In this document: piece after piece, positions 18,577 through 27,909 of the stretch | Layout: each line of letters starts with the position of its first letter | Position numbering within the stretch: position 1 is the stretch's first letter | Assembly (NCBI RefSeq): GCF_000015165.1 | Contig: NC_009485.1 | Location: 2,582,001 to 2,646,000 of the forward strand | Length of the DNA stretch: 64,000 bases | Origin: Bradyrhizobium sp. BTAi1 | Lineage (GTDB): Bacteria > Pseudomonadota > Alphaproteobacteria > Rhizobiales > Xanthobacteraceae | Direction of reading: 5' to 3' | Translations under genes and position numbers: made by a program | Notes under the pieces: generated by a model | The model's database searches: none | Seen by the model: only the letters and a program-made list of their open reading frames with translations | Told to the model about the DNA's origin: nothing

Positions 18577-19611
18577 TCAGCTCAGAACGTCGATGACCGT
18601 ACGGTCCGAGAGCGCGCGCACGTCGGTGCGCGGCTTCAGGATCCCGACCGTCTTGAGATCCTCGGCATAGAGCGCCACTTCCTGCTTCAGCCGCTTGCCG
18701 TCGCCGAAATGGTGTTCATGCGTGTGGCTGCGGATGATCTCGGCGATCGTCGCGATCGGAATCGGCGAATAGGCGGTGAAGACTTCCGCGGCTTCGTCCG
18801 GATTGTGGTGGACCCAGTCCGCGGCGTCGAGCAGCGCACGCGTCAGCGCCGCAACCGCACTTTTGTTGGAGTCGATGAAGTCGTTGCGCACCACGATGCC
18901 GCAGCAGGACAAGTCCTTGTAGACGCCGCTTGCCAAGCCGCCGATTTCGGTGAGCGCGCCGTCACTGTTCTTGAGCTGCAGGAAGATGCCGGGATCGGCG
19001 TCGGCTGCTGCAAAGATCTCGCCCTTGCGGATCGCTTCACCCAGCAGGTCGACGGGATAGACGCGCCATTCGACGTCGGTGTCCGGATTGATGCCGGCCT
19101 TGTAGAGCTGCACGGAGGCGAAATTCTTCGCCGCGCTGGCCATGCTGGTCACGCCGATGGCCTTGCCCTTGAGGCCGGCATAGTCGGCCACCTTGGCCTC
19201 GGTCGGAGCGAGCACGCGGATGCAGCCGCCGTGAAGGGCGCCGGTGAAGCGGACATTGATGCCCTGCTCAAGCGGCTTCAGGAAGCGGAGGATGAAGTTG
19301 ACGGTGGCGTCGATCTTGCCGGAGGAGACGCTCTCCAGGCTACCGTCGAAATTGGTGCCGAACTTCACGATCTCGACGTCGAGGCCGTATTTGGTGAAGA
19401 AGCCCTTGGTATCGGCGACCGGGACCGAGATCAGGCAGATGCCGGTGCCGCTCCAGCCGAGCTTGAGCTTCTGCAAGCCGGCGCCGGCCTGCGCGAACGA
19501 TGGGAACGGGGCGAGCGACGCCGCAATCGGGGCAGTGGCTGCAAGCGCGGAGGCCCCGGCGATGAGGCCGCGGCGCGTCAGCAACGAGGACGTATCGGGA
19601 AGCAGAGGCAT
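18577..19611 (-). CDS. NitT/TauT-type periplasmic binding protein
   Basis: The 344-residue product has a twin-arginine type leader (LLTRRGLIAGASALAATAPIA) and then the SsuA/TauA-like fold: KGFFTKYGLDVEIVKFG, SSGKIDATVNFILRFL, AGLKGKAIGVTSMASAAKN. It belongs to the sulfonate/nitrate/taurine class, though this branch lacks the classical SsuA phrases. A histidine cluster, SHTHEHHFGDG, near residue 300 and a CC pair in DLSCCGIVV are unusual. It is sandwiched between two near-identical permease genes. With copC and copD downstream, metal-dependent ligand binding cannot be excluded. An organosulfur ligand is the default guess from context. Confidence 0.82.
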   Translation of the reverse strand: MPLLPDTSSLLTRRGLIAGASALAATAPIAASLAPFPSFAQAGAGLQKLKLGWSGTGICLISVPVADTKGFFTKYGLDVEIVKFGTNFDGSLESVSSGKIDATVNFILRFLKPLEQGINVRFTGALHGGCIRVLAPTEAKVADYAGLKGKAIGVTSMASAAKNFASVQLYKAGINPDTDVEWRVYPVDLLGEAIRKGEIFAAADADPGIFLQLKNSDGALTEIGGLASGVYKDLSCCGIVVRNDFIDSNKSAVAALTRALLDAADWVHHNPDEAAEVFTAYSPIPIATIAEIIRSHTHEHHFGDGKRLKQEVALYAEDLKTVGILKPRTDVRALSDRTVIDVLS

Positions 19612-19739
19612 GGACTATCTCCGTCGTACGTTCCCAGGGGGATGCCCCTGGCTGGTGGACATGAAGGATCGATGCACGTCATCGACGTCGAGTGAGGCGC
19701 CGCGCCGCTCGGTCTGCGTGATGGGCTGGATGGGGGCGG

Positions 19740-20744
19740 CTACCATTTCACCAGACCCTTTTGCCAGGACAGCAGGCGGTCACGGACCGCAAACAGAATG
19801 GTGATCGTGCCCGAGCACAGCAAAGCGAGCACGACCAGCGCGGCGTAGACATTGCCGTAGGAGGCCCACCCCTGAGCCTTTTGCAGATAGAAGCCGATCC
19901 CAGCCTTGACGCCGAGCAATTCGGCCACCATCAGCACGGAGAATGCTGAGCCGAGCGCCATGAACAGGCCGACGAAGACATGCGGCAGCGCTGCGGGAAT
20001 GGCCACGCGAAACACCAGGAACCAGGGTCCGCCGCCGAGCGTGCGCGTCACGTCGTAATAGGCGGTCGGGACGCTGGCGATGCCGGACCAGGTGAGCACG
20101 GTGACCGGGAAGCCGGCCGCAAGCGCGATCAGAAAGATGCTGCCGCTCCATCCCGAGGGGAAAGCGAAGAAAGCGATCGGCAGCCAGGCCGTGGCCGGCA
20201 GGGGACCGATCAGCCGCAGCAGCGGATGAACCCAATAGCCTGCCGTCACCGACCAGCCGATGCTGACGCCGGTGACGAAGCCGAGCGCCGCGCCGATCGC
20301 GTAGCCCGTGACCAGGAGCTTGGCCGATGCGGCGACGTTTTCGGCAAGCTTGGGCAACTCGTCCGTGTAGACCTCGAGCAGTTCCTGCGGTGGCGGAAAG
20401 AACGGCAGCGGCAGCCAGCGAAATTTTGCCGAGGCGAGCTCCCACACGGTCAGGAACAGTCCGATGACGATGAGCCATGCCGCGCGGTGCGCGACACGCA
20501 GCGGATCGGTGCCCCAGACGAGCACGATGATACGAGCCGCGATGATGGCGACGCCGAGCGCGCCGACGATGCCGGCATACAGCCCGGTGCGCGTCCAGTC
20601 GCTGATATCGGGCCAGGTGATCGCAGCGGCTGCTGCAAGCAGCCAGACGAGCCCGGCGATCATCGGCGGATCGAAGACCGACAGCGCGTCGGAAGACGAC
20701 GCATCGATAGCAGCAGGCAGGGATTGAGAACGGAATGTCGCCAT
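19740..20744 (-). CDS. NitT/TauT-type ABC permease (copy 1)
   Basis: This 334-residue protein is the first gene of the minus-strand operon. An N-terminal hydrophobic extension precedes a SsuC/TauC permease core (VAELLGVKAGIGFYLQKAQG, TAYYDVTRTLGGGPWF). It aligns along its whole length with the permease at 17530-18543, so the two arose by duplication. It lies 128 bases upstream of the binding-protein gene. An inverted repeat at 20805-20838, 61 bases before its start, is a candidate control site. With no ATPase in the operon it may use a general SsuB/TauB-like ATPase such as the one at 39233-40027. Confidence 0.85.
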   Translation of the reverse strand: MATFRSQSLPAAIDASSSDALSVFDPPMIAGLVWLLAAAAAITWPDISDWTRTGLYAGIVGALGVAIIAARIIVLVWGTDPLRVAHRAAWLIVIGLFLTVWELASAKFRWLPLPFFPPPQELLEVYTDELPKLAENVAASAKLLVTGYAIGAALGFVTGVSIGWSVTAGYWVHPLLRLIGPLPATAWLPIAFFAFPSGWSGSIFLIALAAGFPVTVLTWSGIASVPTAYYDVTRTLGGGPWFLVFRVAIPAALPHVFVGLFMALGSAFSVLMVAELLGVKAGIGFYLQKAQGWASYGNVYAALVVLALLCSGTITILFAVRDRLLSWQKGLVKW

Positions 20745-21375
20745 CGTCGCTCGCGTCCGCAGGTGTGAGGCGAAGCTAGGTTCGCTTGCGACAAAGTGTC
20801 AACGATAAAATAGTGAATCAATAGACTAAGTATTTTATGTCATGCGGTGCCTCTCGGGGAGTTGGAAACACTCTCGCCATCGCCTCGTGGCGGGACACAT
20901 GCCGCCGATGTGCAGCGCTGGAGCGGATGAGCGCCGTCTGTGATCTTGGCCGACCTGCTCAGGTGTCCAAATGCTTCCGGCGTTGAGCCGCACCTGCGGG
21001 ACCCTTGATGTGCTGAACTTTGTTGTCTTCGCCGAATCCCGTTGTTTCTGGCGACGCTGGCCGAATGCGATCCGGAGTATGATGCCTGACATCCGAAGGT
21101 GGTTGCCGCGAGAACTAATCCATGTGTCAGCAAGACCCTTCTGGAGACGAGGATCTACGCTCGCCGTTCGTTCTCCATGATCCGAACTTGAAGTCAGGGC
21201 TATTCGCCTTGATCCCGGTGAGCAAAGGCGGCGCGGATACGCGCATGACGCCTGTACGCGAGTGCGTTTTTCGCGTGCGGGATGGAACGGCAGCATGAAT
21301 CGGGAATCCCGATCTCAATATCGTCGGCGCCGTATCGGTGTCGTTTGGGCGCGGCAGGCACCGCGACCGCGATCG
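20745..21375. other. Intergenic region between permease operon and Rrf2 gene
   Basis: This is 631 bases. The left end (20790-20840) is markedly AT-rich and carries the inverted repeat listed separately, as expected for the promoter of the permease operon. The remainder shows only chance open frames. I see no gene in it. Confidence 0.4.
20805..20838. promoter_or_regulatory. AT-rich inverted repeat upstream of permease operon
   Basis: ATAAAATA at 20805-20812 and its exact complement TATTTTAT at 20831-20838 are separated by 18 bases, 61 bases upstream of the permease start. The internal stretch 20807-20823 matches 15 of 17 positions with a site 70 bases upstream of tauA (reverse complement of 41153-41169). 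A shared transcription-factor site is likely, the factor unknown. Confidence 0.4.
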
Positions 21376-21852
21376 TCAGCCGCGGCTACCGCCCATGCCC
21401 GCAGCTCGCTGCGGGTGGGACGTCCGTGCCGGCCGGCGCTCCTGCTCGGCGAGCTCGTAGAGGGTCATCTGGTCGAGCACGCCGGAGATCGCATCGCGGA
21501 CCTGGGTCATGGTGAGTCGCACAGCGCAGGCTTTCGGATCCCGGCAGTCGCGGCACGGCCGATAGGCCGATCGGCTCGCGCAGGCGATCGGGGCGAGGGG
21601 CCCGTCGAGATGGCGGATCGCCTGGCCGACCTTGATCGAGCGGGCGGGTCGCGCGAGGGCATAGCCGCCTCCAGGACCCTTCTTGGCCCGGACGAGACCG
21701 GCCTGTCGCAATTCGCGCAGGATCGCGTCGAGGAATTTCTTCGAAATATTGTTCGTTTCGGCAATGTCTGCGGACAGCGCCTGTTCACCCGGCTCCAGCG
21801 AGGCCAGATGGATCAGGGCCTTGAGGCCGTATTTTCCCTTCGCGGAAAGCAT
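21376..21852 (-). CDS. Rrf2-family regulator with four-cysteine cluster
   Basis: This 158-residue Rrf2 protein has an N-terminal winged helix (MLSAKGKYGLKALIHLA, recognition region NNISKKFLDAILRELRQAGLV, wing KGPGGGYAL). Cysteines follow at 91, 100, 103 and 109 (CASRSAYRPCRDCRDPKAC). Rrf2 members sense Fe-S clusters (IscR, NsrR, RsrR) or cysteine metabolites (CymR). IscR uses three cysteines in this region, and a fourth makes cluster binding plausible but untested. As the only obvious transcription factor in the window it may control some of the surrounding sulfur genes. A short inverted repeat lies 49 bases upstream of its start. Confidence 0.88.
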   Translation of the reverse strand: MLSAKGKYGLKALIHLASLEPGEQALSADIAETNNISKKFLDAILRELRQAGLVRAKKGPGGGYALARPARSIKVGQAIRHLDGPLAPIACASRSAYRPCRDCRDPKACAVRLTMTQVRDAISGVLDQMTLYELAEQERRPARTSHPQRAAGMGGSRG

Positions 21853-22455
21853 TGCGGGTCAGCCACGTCAACAATCATCCCTGTCTAGTGTCCGACTTGG
21901 AATATTGCAAACGATATTGGTGGACTATTGGGATTTTATTCCCTCTCCATTAGCGCGCCTCTCGGCGTGTTCATGGTCCAGTGTGCAGTGCCGGCCTCGG
22001 GTTTTGAACCTGATGGTGGAGCCGTTGCCGTCCCGAAATCCCTGAAATCTGCCGACGATTCCGCCATGGCTGCATGTACCCCGCACGGGCTCGGTCGTCC
22101 CGTTCGAGACTGAATCGGTTCGACGGCTGGCCAGCCGTCCTTAGTCCACGCCAATATCGGGCAAGCGGACAGGCTACGTCGCCGACGGCGTGCGCGTTCC
22201 ACAGGAGATGACCATCTCGGCCAAGGTGTCGGGCGATACTACTCGCGGCACTTCATGCAGGAAGCCGATCGCATCAACCGTTTCACCGAATGCGAGGCGT
22301 TCGAAGGTTTTCGCCTAAACTCCCTAATCAGTTTGACATGGACAGAAAATTTACAGGCGCGATACCTTGTCGCTCCCCATCGATATCACCGCAATCCGGT
22401 GGGCTCGTAGCTAATAGGCCTCAGGTAGATAGGCCCCAGATACAGAGAGAGTTTA
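21853..22455. other. Intergenic region between Rrf2 gene and groES
   Basis: This is 603 bases. It holds the candidate operator at 21901-21918. From about 22221 to 22410 a plus frame reads without stop (…YYSRHFMQEADRINRF…) and could be the tail of a degraded gene I cannot name. No CIRCE element is visible before groES. Confidence 0.35.
21901..21918. promoter_or_regulatory. Inverted repeat upstream of the Rrf2 gene
   Basis: AATATTG and CGATATT are separated by CAAA, a near-perfect 7-bp inverted repeat 49 bases upstream of the Rrf2 start codon. Rrf2 proteins often repress their own gene through such sites, so this is a candidate autoregulatory operator. Confidence 0.35.
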
Positions 22456-22743
22456 ATGAGCTTCCGTCCATTGCACGATCGCGTCGTCATTCGGCGTATC
22501 GAGGAGAGTGCCAAGACCAAAGGCGGCATTATCATTCCGGACACCGCCAAGGAGAAGCCGCAGGAAGGTGAAGTCATCGCCGTCGGCAGCGGTGCGCGCG
22601 ATGAAGCGGGGCGGCTCGTTCCGCTCGATGTGAAGAAGGGAGACCGCGTGCTGTTCGGCAAATGGTCGGGCACGGAGGTGAAGATCAATGGCGAGGATCT
22701 TCTGATCGTCAAGGAGGCTGACATTCTCGGCGTTATCGGCTGA
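22456..22743 (+). CDS. groES: Co-chaperonin GroES
   Basis: This 95-residue GroES has [13 protein letters not shown] at the N-terminus, the mobile loop [28 protein letters not shown] and the C-terminal EADILGVIG. It caps the GroEL ring encoded 92 bases downstream. A GAGAGAG stretch precedes the start. Rhizobia carry several groESL operons under different control. The upstream region lacks a recognisable CIRCE element and also a clear -24/-12 promoter, so the control of this copy is open. Confidence 0.97.
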   Translation: MSFRPLHDRVVIRRIEESAKTKGGIIIPDTAKEKPQEGEVIAVGSGARDEAGRLVPLDVKKGDRVLFGKWSGTEVKINGEDLLIVKEADILGVIG

Positions 22744-22814
22744 GCATGCCTGCCCGGAGGTGGGGTGCGCACGGCAGCCGGCCTGAACCTTACAGTTAAA
22801 CTGATCATCGATGA

Positions 22815-24461
<1,647 letters not shown>

Positions 24462-24650
24462 GGCGTTGCGATCCCAGAATCGGCGAAGGCGTGGGCGCTG
24501 TGTCCGAGGCGAAACCTCGGCGCAGCGCTCACGACTTCGAGCTTTGCAAAGAGAGCTGTGTGAGATTTCGAGACGCGCGACAAAGTCGTGGATGGTCGCT
24601 CGGCCTCGCTCAGGCGCCAGGAGGACGTGGCGATCGCGTCCAGCATACGT

Positions 24651-24962
24651 TCAGAGAGCAGGCCACACGATCTGACGTGGTGAAGCGGCGATCTCGTCGG
24701 CACGCAGGTCGCAGGCTCCTGAGCCTGTCGAAGGGGCGAGACGACCGAGCTGTGACCGGTCCGGTCTTGCAAGACCATGGACGTCACGCTGCCACGTCAG
24801 CGCGATCGACAGGTCGACCGCCAAGAGCAGCACGGCGGTGGTCACGAACGGGATGATCACGCGGCTGTCGGAGCGCGGCCGGTTCTCGATATCAGCCGAG
24901 CCATTCGTCATATCGGCCGCGGTTTGCGGCAATGTCAGGGGCAGCTGGGTGAAAGCAGCCAT
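24651..24962 (-). pseudogene. Truncated membrane-protein gene downstream of the DszC-like gene
   Basis: An ATG at 24962 with a GAGGG ribosome binding site lies 43 bases after the DszC-like stop on the same strand. The frame starts MAAFTQLPLTLPQTAADM, continues with a single hydrophobic segment (VIIPFVTTAVLLLAVDLSIAL), then runs through the REP-like repeat (…PSTGSGAC…) and stops. The layout resembles the N-terminus of an inner-membrane transporter component cut off by repeat insertion. An ABC permease of the dsz-like operon is a reasonable guess but is not demonstrable from the remaining 60 or so residues. Confidence 0.4.
24713..24728. repeat. REP-like palindrome
   Basis: CAGGCTC at 24713-24719 and GAGCCTG at 24722-24728 form a 7-bp palindrome, followed by TCGAAGG. 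On the minus strand it reads CCTTCGACAGGCTCAGG, a short motif I know as a dispersed repeat in many GC-rich proteobacteria. It interrupts the truncated membrane-protein frame. Confidence 0.6.
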
Positions 24963-25005
24963 GTGATCCCTCGTGGTCCCCCGTGACCGAGCTTATCGCA
25001 GCTCA

Positions 25006-26328
25006 TCAAGCGTGCGCTTTTGTTGCGTCCGGACTGTCCGGCAATCCGGCGCGATGTAACACCGCGGGCTTGGTGCCGTTGACCGAGAAATCTCCGACGG
25101 CTCGCTCGCGATAGATGCGTGGATTGTGGGACGCGATGGTGCGGGCATTGCGCCAATGCCGGTCCAGGCCGTTGGTCCGCTTTGCGGCGGAAGCGCCGAG
25201 TGCGTCGAACAGGATGGTCGTGGCGTCCAGCACCAGATTGCTGATGACGGTCACGGCCTGGCTGACCTCGATGTCGGCGGCGACATTGGCGGCGTCCGCG
25301 GCCTGCGCGTCGCCGGCACGATCGGCGTCATGGACGCGCTGCAGGGCCTCGGCCGTCTTCAGGGCGATGGCGCCGGCGCCGTAGGCGGCCGCGCGTACCT
25401 TTCCGACGACCTGGAGCACCTGCGGATCCTCCGCGACGCGCGTCGCATTGCCATTGGTGTAGATGCGGCGGCGCTCGGCCACCAGGCGCGACACATCGTT
25501 GGCGGCAGCCCGTCCGATGCCGGCGAGCGTCGCCAGATGCACGGTCTGGAAGAAGCCGTTGGAATAGCGGAAGCGCGTCTGCACCGGATTGATCAGGTCG
25601 TCCGGAATGACGACGTTCGTGAAGATCGCCGTGCCGCTGGCGCTGAGCGTCTGGCCGAACCCGTCCCAGTCGTCGAGGATCTCGACGCCTTCCGCGCGGG
25701 TCGGAACCAGCGCTCCGATCGGCTTGCCCTCGTCGTCGGTCGCACCGAGATTGATCCAATCGGCATAGAGCGAGCCGCTGGTGTAGTATTTCCGGCCGTT
25801 GAGGATCCAGTGGTCGCCGCTGCGGCTGAGGCGGGTCGAGGCGGCCGAAGCCTTGGCGTCGCCGGTCTCCGAAAAGCCGCTGCCGATCGTCTCGCCATTG
25901 GCGATGCGATCGAGCCACGCTGTCCGCTTCGGCGACGAGGGCGCGTTGAGGATGTCCTCGCTGAAGCCGAAATGGGAGCGGAAGGCGTTGGTGATGTTGG
26001 GGTCGGCTTCCGACAGCTCGATCAGCAGCGCGTAGAATTCGGGCAGCGTGATGCCGAGACCACCGCGCTCCAGCGGAAGGCGCAGTTTCGAGAAGCCGGC
26101 CTGCTTGAGGCTCTTGATCTCATCAACCGGCAAATGGTGGTCATTGTCGCGGGCGACGGCGGTGGCTCGCACGGACTTGAACAGCGGCCTGAACAGTGCG
26201 GCGATCTGTTCGTAGCGTGCGCTTGGTCCGGCGCCCCAGCCCTGGTCGATCTGCGTCACGATATCATTGTCTCCCGCGGCGGCTGTGAGCAGGGTCGGGG
26301 AAGCGGAGCTGGCGGACTCGCTGATCAT
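25006..26328 (-). CDS. DszC/SfnB-type flavin monooxygenase (acyl-CoA dehydrogenase fold)
   Basis: This 440-residue protein has the acyl-CoA dehydrogenase fold in its DszC/SfnB branch: LPLERGGLGITLPEFYALL, GSGFSETGDAK, LNGRKYYTSGSLYADW, DDWDGFGQTLSASGTA, and DRHWRNARTIASHNP near the end. DszC uses reduced FMN and O2 to oxidise thioethers to sulfones. Here the tail motif is TIASHNP where DszC has THSLHDP, so the first of the two tail histidines is missing. Its ATG at 26328 overlaps the stop of the upstream DszB-like gene (ATGA), so the two are translationally coupled. The substrate is unknown. Annotation as an ordinary acyl-CoA dehydrogenase would be misleading. Confidence 0.85.
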   Translation of the reverse strand: MISESASSASPTLLTAAAGDNDIVTQIDQGWGAGPSARYEQIAALFRPLFKSVRATAVARDNDHHLPVDEIKSLKQAGFSKLRLPLERGGLGITLPEFYALLIELSEADPNITNAFRSHFGFSEDILNAPSSPKRTAWLDRIANGETIGSGFSETGDAKASAASTRLSRSGDHWILNGRKYYTSGSLYADWINLGATDDEGKPIGALVPTRAEGVEILDDWDGFGQTLSASGTAIFTNVVIPDDLINPVQTRFRYSNGFFQTVHLATLAGIGRAAANDVSRLVAERRRIYTNGNATRVAEDPQVLQVVGKVRAAAYGAGAIALKTAEALQRVHDADRAGDAQAADAANVAADIEVSQAVTVISNLVLDATTILFDALGASAAKRTNGLDRHWRNARTIASHNPRIYRERAVGDFSVNGTKPAVLHRAGLPDSPDATKAHA

Positions 26329-27353
26329 TCTGCGGCCACCTTGATCAGGCTCTCGAGCGGGCGTCGATCGACCCAATTCGTCACATCGAAGTCGTGGTCG
26401 AGAAAGCCGAAGCTGAGCAGGAAGTCCTTGAAATGGGCGATGGCGGCGATTTGGTCGGGCTGCAGCGCGAGGTCGAGCTTGAGATGGACGTCGGCGCCAT
26501 AGGCGGACGCTGCCGCTTCCTCGCTGGTGAGTACTTCCTGGGCGACGAAGCGAAGTGTCTCGGCGGGATGCTGACGGGCCCAGTCGGAGGCGCGATTGAC
26601 CTGCGTCACCAGTTCCGTGGCGAGATCAGGCCGCTCCCCGATGAAGGACGCGTCGACGGTCAGCGTGCGCGGCGTACCATTGTTGATGCGGATCTTCGGA
26701 TCGGGATGATGACCGGTCTCGGCGACGATGGTTGCCGCCAGCAGGTTGGAGATGGTGATGCCCTCGGCGCCCTTGACGAAGATCGCATCGACCTCGCCGC
26801 GTGCGAGTGCCGCGATCTCCTGCCAATAGGGGTGTCGTCGCGTCAGCCCGAACAGGCCGGGATCGCCCTTGTGCGTGATGATCGATTCTTCGATTGCGAC
26901 ATCGACCAGTTCGACGGCGCTGATCGATTTACCGATCAGCGACAGCGCCGACACGATCCCCTTCAGCGCGGTCGCGCGGTGGAAATCAATGATGTTGCCG
27001 GCGCGTCGCGGAACGCCGATGCGGCGCCCGGGCAGATCGTCGACGCTGCGCAGCGGCGAGCCGGGCAGCGCGATGATGGCCTGGTACTCGTCGACCCAGG
27101 TCAGGCCGATCAGCCTTGTGTCGCGGCCGTCGGACCGTGCCCGGATCGCGGGGATGTTGCCGCCCTGCCGGAACGACCAGCGCAGGGTATGGTTGAAGTG
27201 GCTTTCACGCACCGTCGGGTCGCGGGAGTCGGCGATCGACTTCACATCGATGCCGTATCGGCTGAACGCCTCGTCGAGCCAGCCGAAGCGGGCGGCAAGC
27301 CCGAGCGGCGAAGGCACCGGGCAGCGCGTGTACCAGATCGAGTTGTCGCCCAT
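26325..27353 (-). CDS. DszB-like sulfinate desulfinase homologue (usually labelled ABC binding protein)
   Basis: This 342-residue protein has the NitT/TauT binding-protein fold but no signal peptide. It begins MGDNSIWYTRCPVPSPLGLA, which lines up with TYSNCPVPNALLTA of DszB, the 2-(2'-hydroxyphenyl)benzenesulfinate desulfinase. Cys11 corresponds to the DszB nucleophile Cys27. His52, Arg62 and Gly65 keep exactly the DszB spacing of His60, Arg70 and Gly73 (SHFNH…, WSFRQGGNIP). A cytosolic desulfinase releasing sulfite from an organic sulfinate is therefore more likely than a transport role. I chose the ATG at 27353 because GGAGGA stands 10 bases upstream. The frame extends to 27407. It is the first gene of a coupled pair with the DszC-like enzyme. 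Confidence 0.75.
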   Translation of the reverse strand: MGDNSIWYTRCPVPSPLGLAARFGWLDEAFSRYGIDVKSIADSRDPTVRESHFNHTLRWSFRQGGNIPAIRARSDGRDTRLIGLTWVDEYQAIIALPGSPLRSVDDLPGRRIGVPRRAGNIIDFHRATALKGIVSALSLIGKSISAVELVDVAIEESIITHKGDPGLFGLTRRHPYWQEIAALARGEVDAIFVKGAEGITISNLLAATIVAETGHHPDPKIRINNGTPRTLTVDASFIGERPDLATELVTQVNRASDWARQHPAETLRFVAQEVLTSEEAAASAYGADVHLKLDLALQPDQIAAIAHFKDFLLSFGFLDHDFDVTNWVDRRPLESLIKVAAE

Positions 27354-27561
27354 GCCGAAACAATCCTCCGAGATCCGATGATGACACTGCCTGAATCCGG
27401 CGTGCATCGGAGGCTAGGGAGGTCGTCGAAAGAAGTCGATAGAATGTATATACTTTTTGGCGGTGCTTGAGAGACGATTGACCGCCGGATGCTGCGGTGT
27501 GCGGAATTGATTCGGCGGCGCTGCGTCCTTCGGGGCGCCAAACGCCGCTATCAGCTCAGCG

Positions 27562-27909
27562 TCACGACAGTCGCGCGCGCCGGACCAGGCTGATGTCGAT
27601 GATGGTGCCGGCGAGCGCAAGCTTGTCCTTGGTCGGCTCGATCCGCATGCCGTCGCGCACGGGTGTCGTACAAGCGGTGACGACCTTGCCGTCGATGCGG
27701 ACCGCGCAGATGTCGCACAGGCCACGGCGGCAGGACAGCAGGAAGGCAAGCGCCGGGTCCGTGTTGCGCTGGATCCAGGCCAGCGCGGTGCTGGCCGAGA
27801 CCTCGTCCCAGCTCGTGGCCGCGAGCCCGGCCTCAGCTGGCGATGGCAGATCGATCGTTTCCCAATCATCCTTGGCGCCGCCGGCGCGGCGCAGATGGAT
27901 CCTCGTCAT
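27562..27909 (-). CDS. [2Fe-2S] ferredoxin-like subunit
   Basis: This 115-residue protein carries cysteines in SCRRGLCDICAVRIDGK and a fourth in VVTACTT, the plant-type [2Fe-2S] arrangement found at the N-terminus of succinate dehydrogenase and fumarate reductase iron-sulfur subunits. The second (4Fe-4S/3Fe-4S) domain of SdhB is absent, so this is a short electron carrier. Its ATG overlaps the stop of the flavoprotein gene by four bases, implying a two-subunit enzyme. The frame is open much further upstream, but MTRIHLRRAGG at 27909 is the only start consistent with the domain. The role within sulfur metabolism is not known. Confidence 0.82.
   Translation of the reverse strand: MTRIHLRRAGGAKDDWETIDLPSPAEAGLAATSWDEVSASTALAWIQRNTDPALAFLLSCRRGLCDICAVRIDGKVVTACTTPVRDGMRIEPTKDKLALAGTIIDISLVRRARLS

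Larger units (their letters stand above)
24462..25005. other. Region after groEL with REP-like palindrome and gene remnant
   Basis: Between groEL and the DszC-like gene are 544 bases. They contain the palindrome at 24713-24728 and, on the minus strand, the start of a truncated membrane-protein gene (24962 leftwards). The part next to groEL (24462-24700) shows no gene on either strand. Confidence 0.4.

Noticed and set aside
22141..22455. CIRCE element (TTAGCACTC-N9-GAGTGCTAA) before groES
   Set aside because: I read the whole leader and found no match to either half.
26325..27353. Straight annotation as a sulfonate ABC binding protein
   Set aside because: No signal peptide, and the DszB Cys-His-Arg-Gly pattern is present. 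A desulfinase is the better reading.
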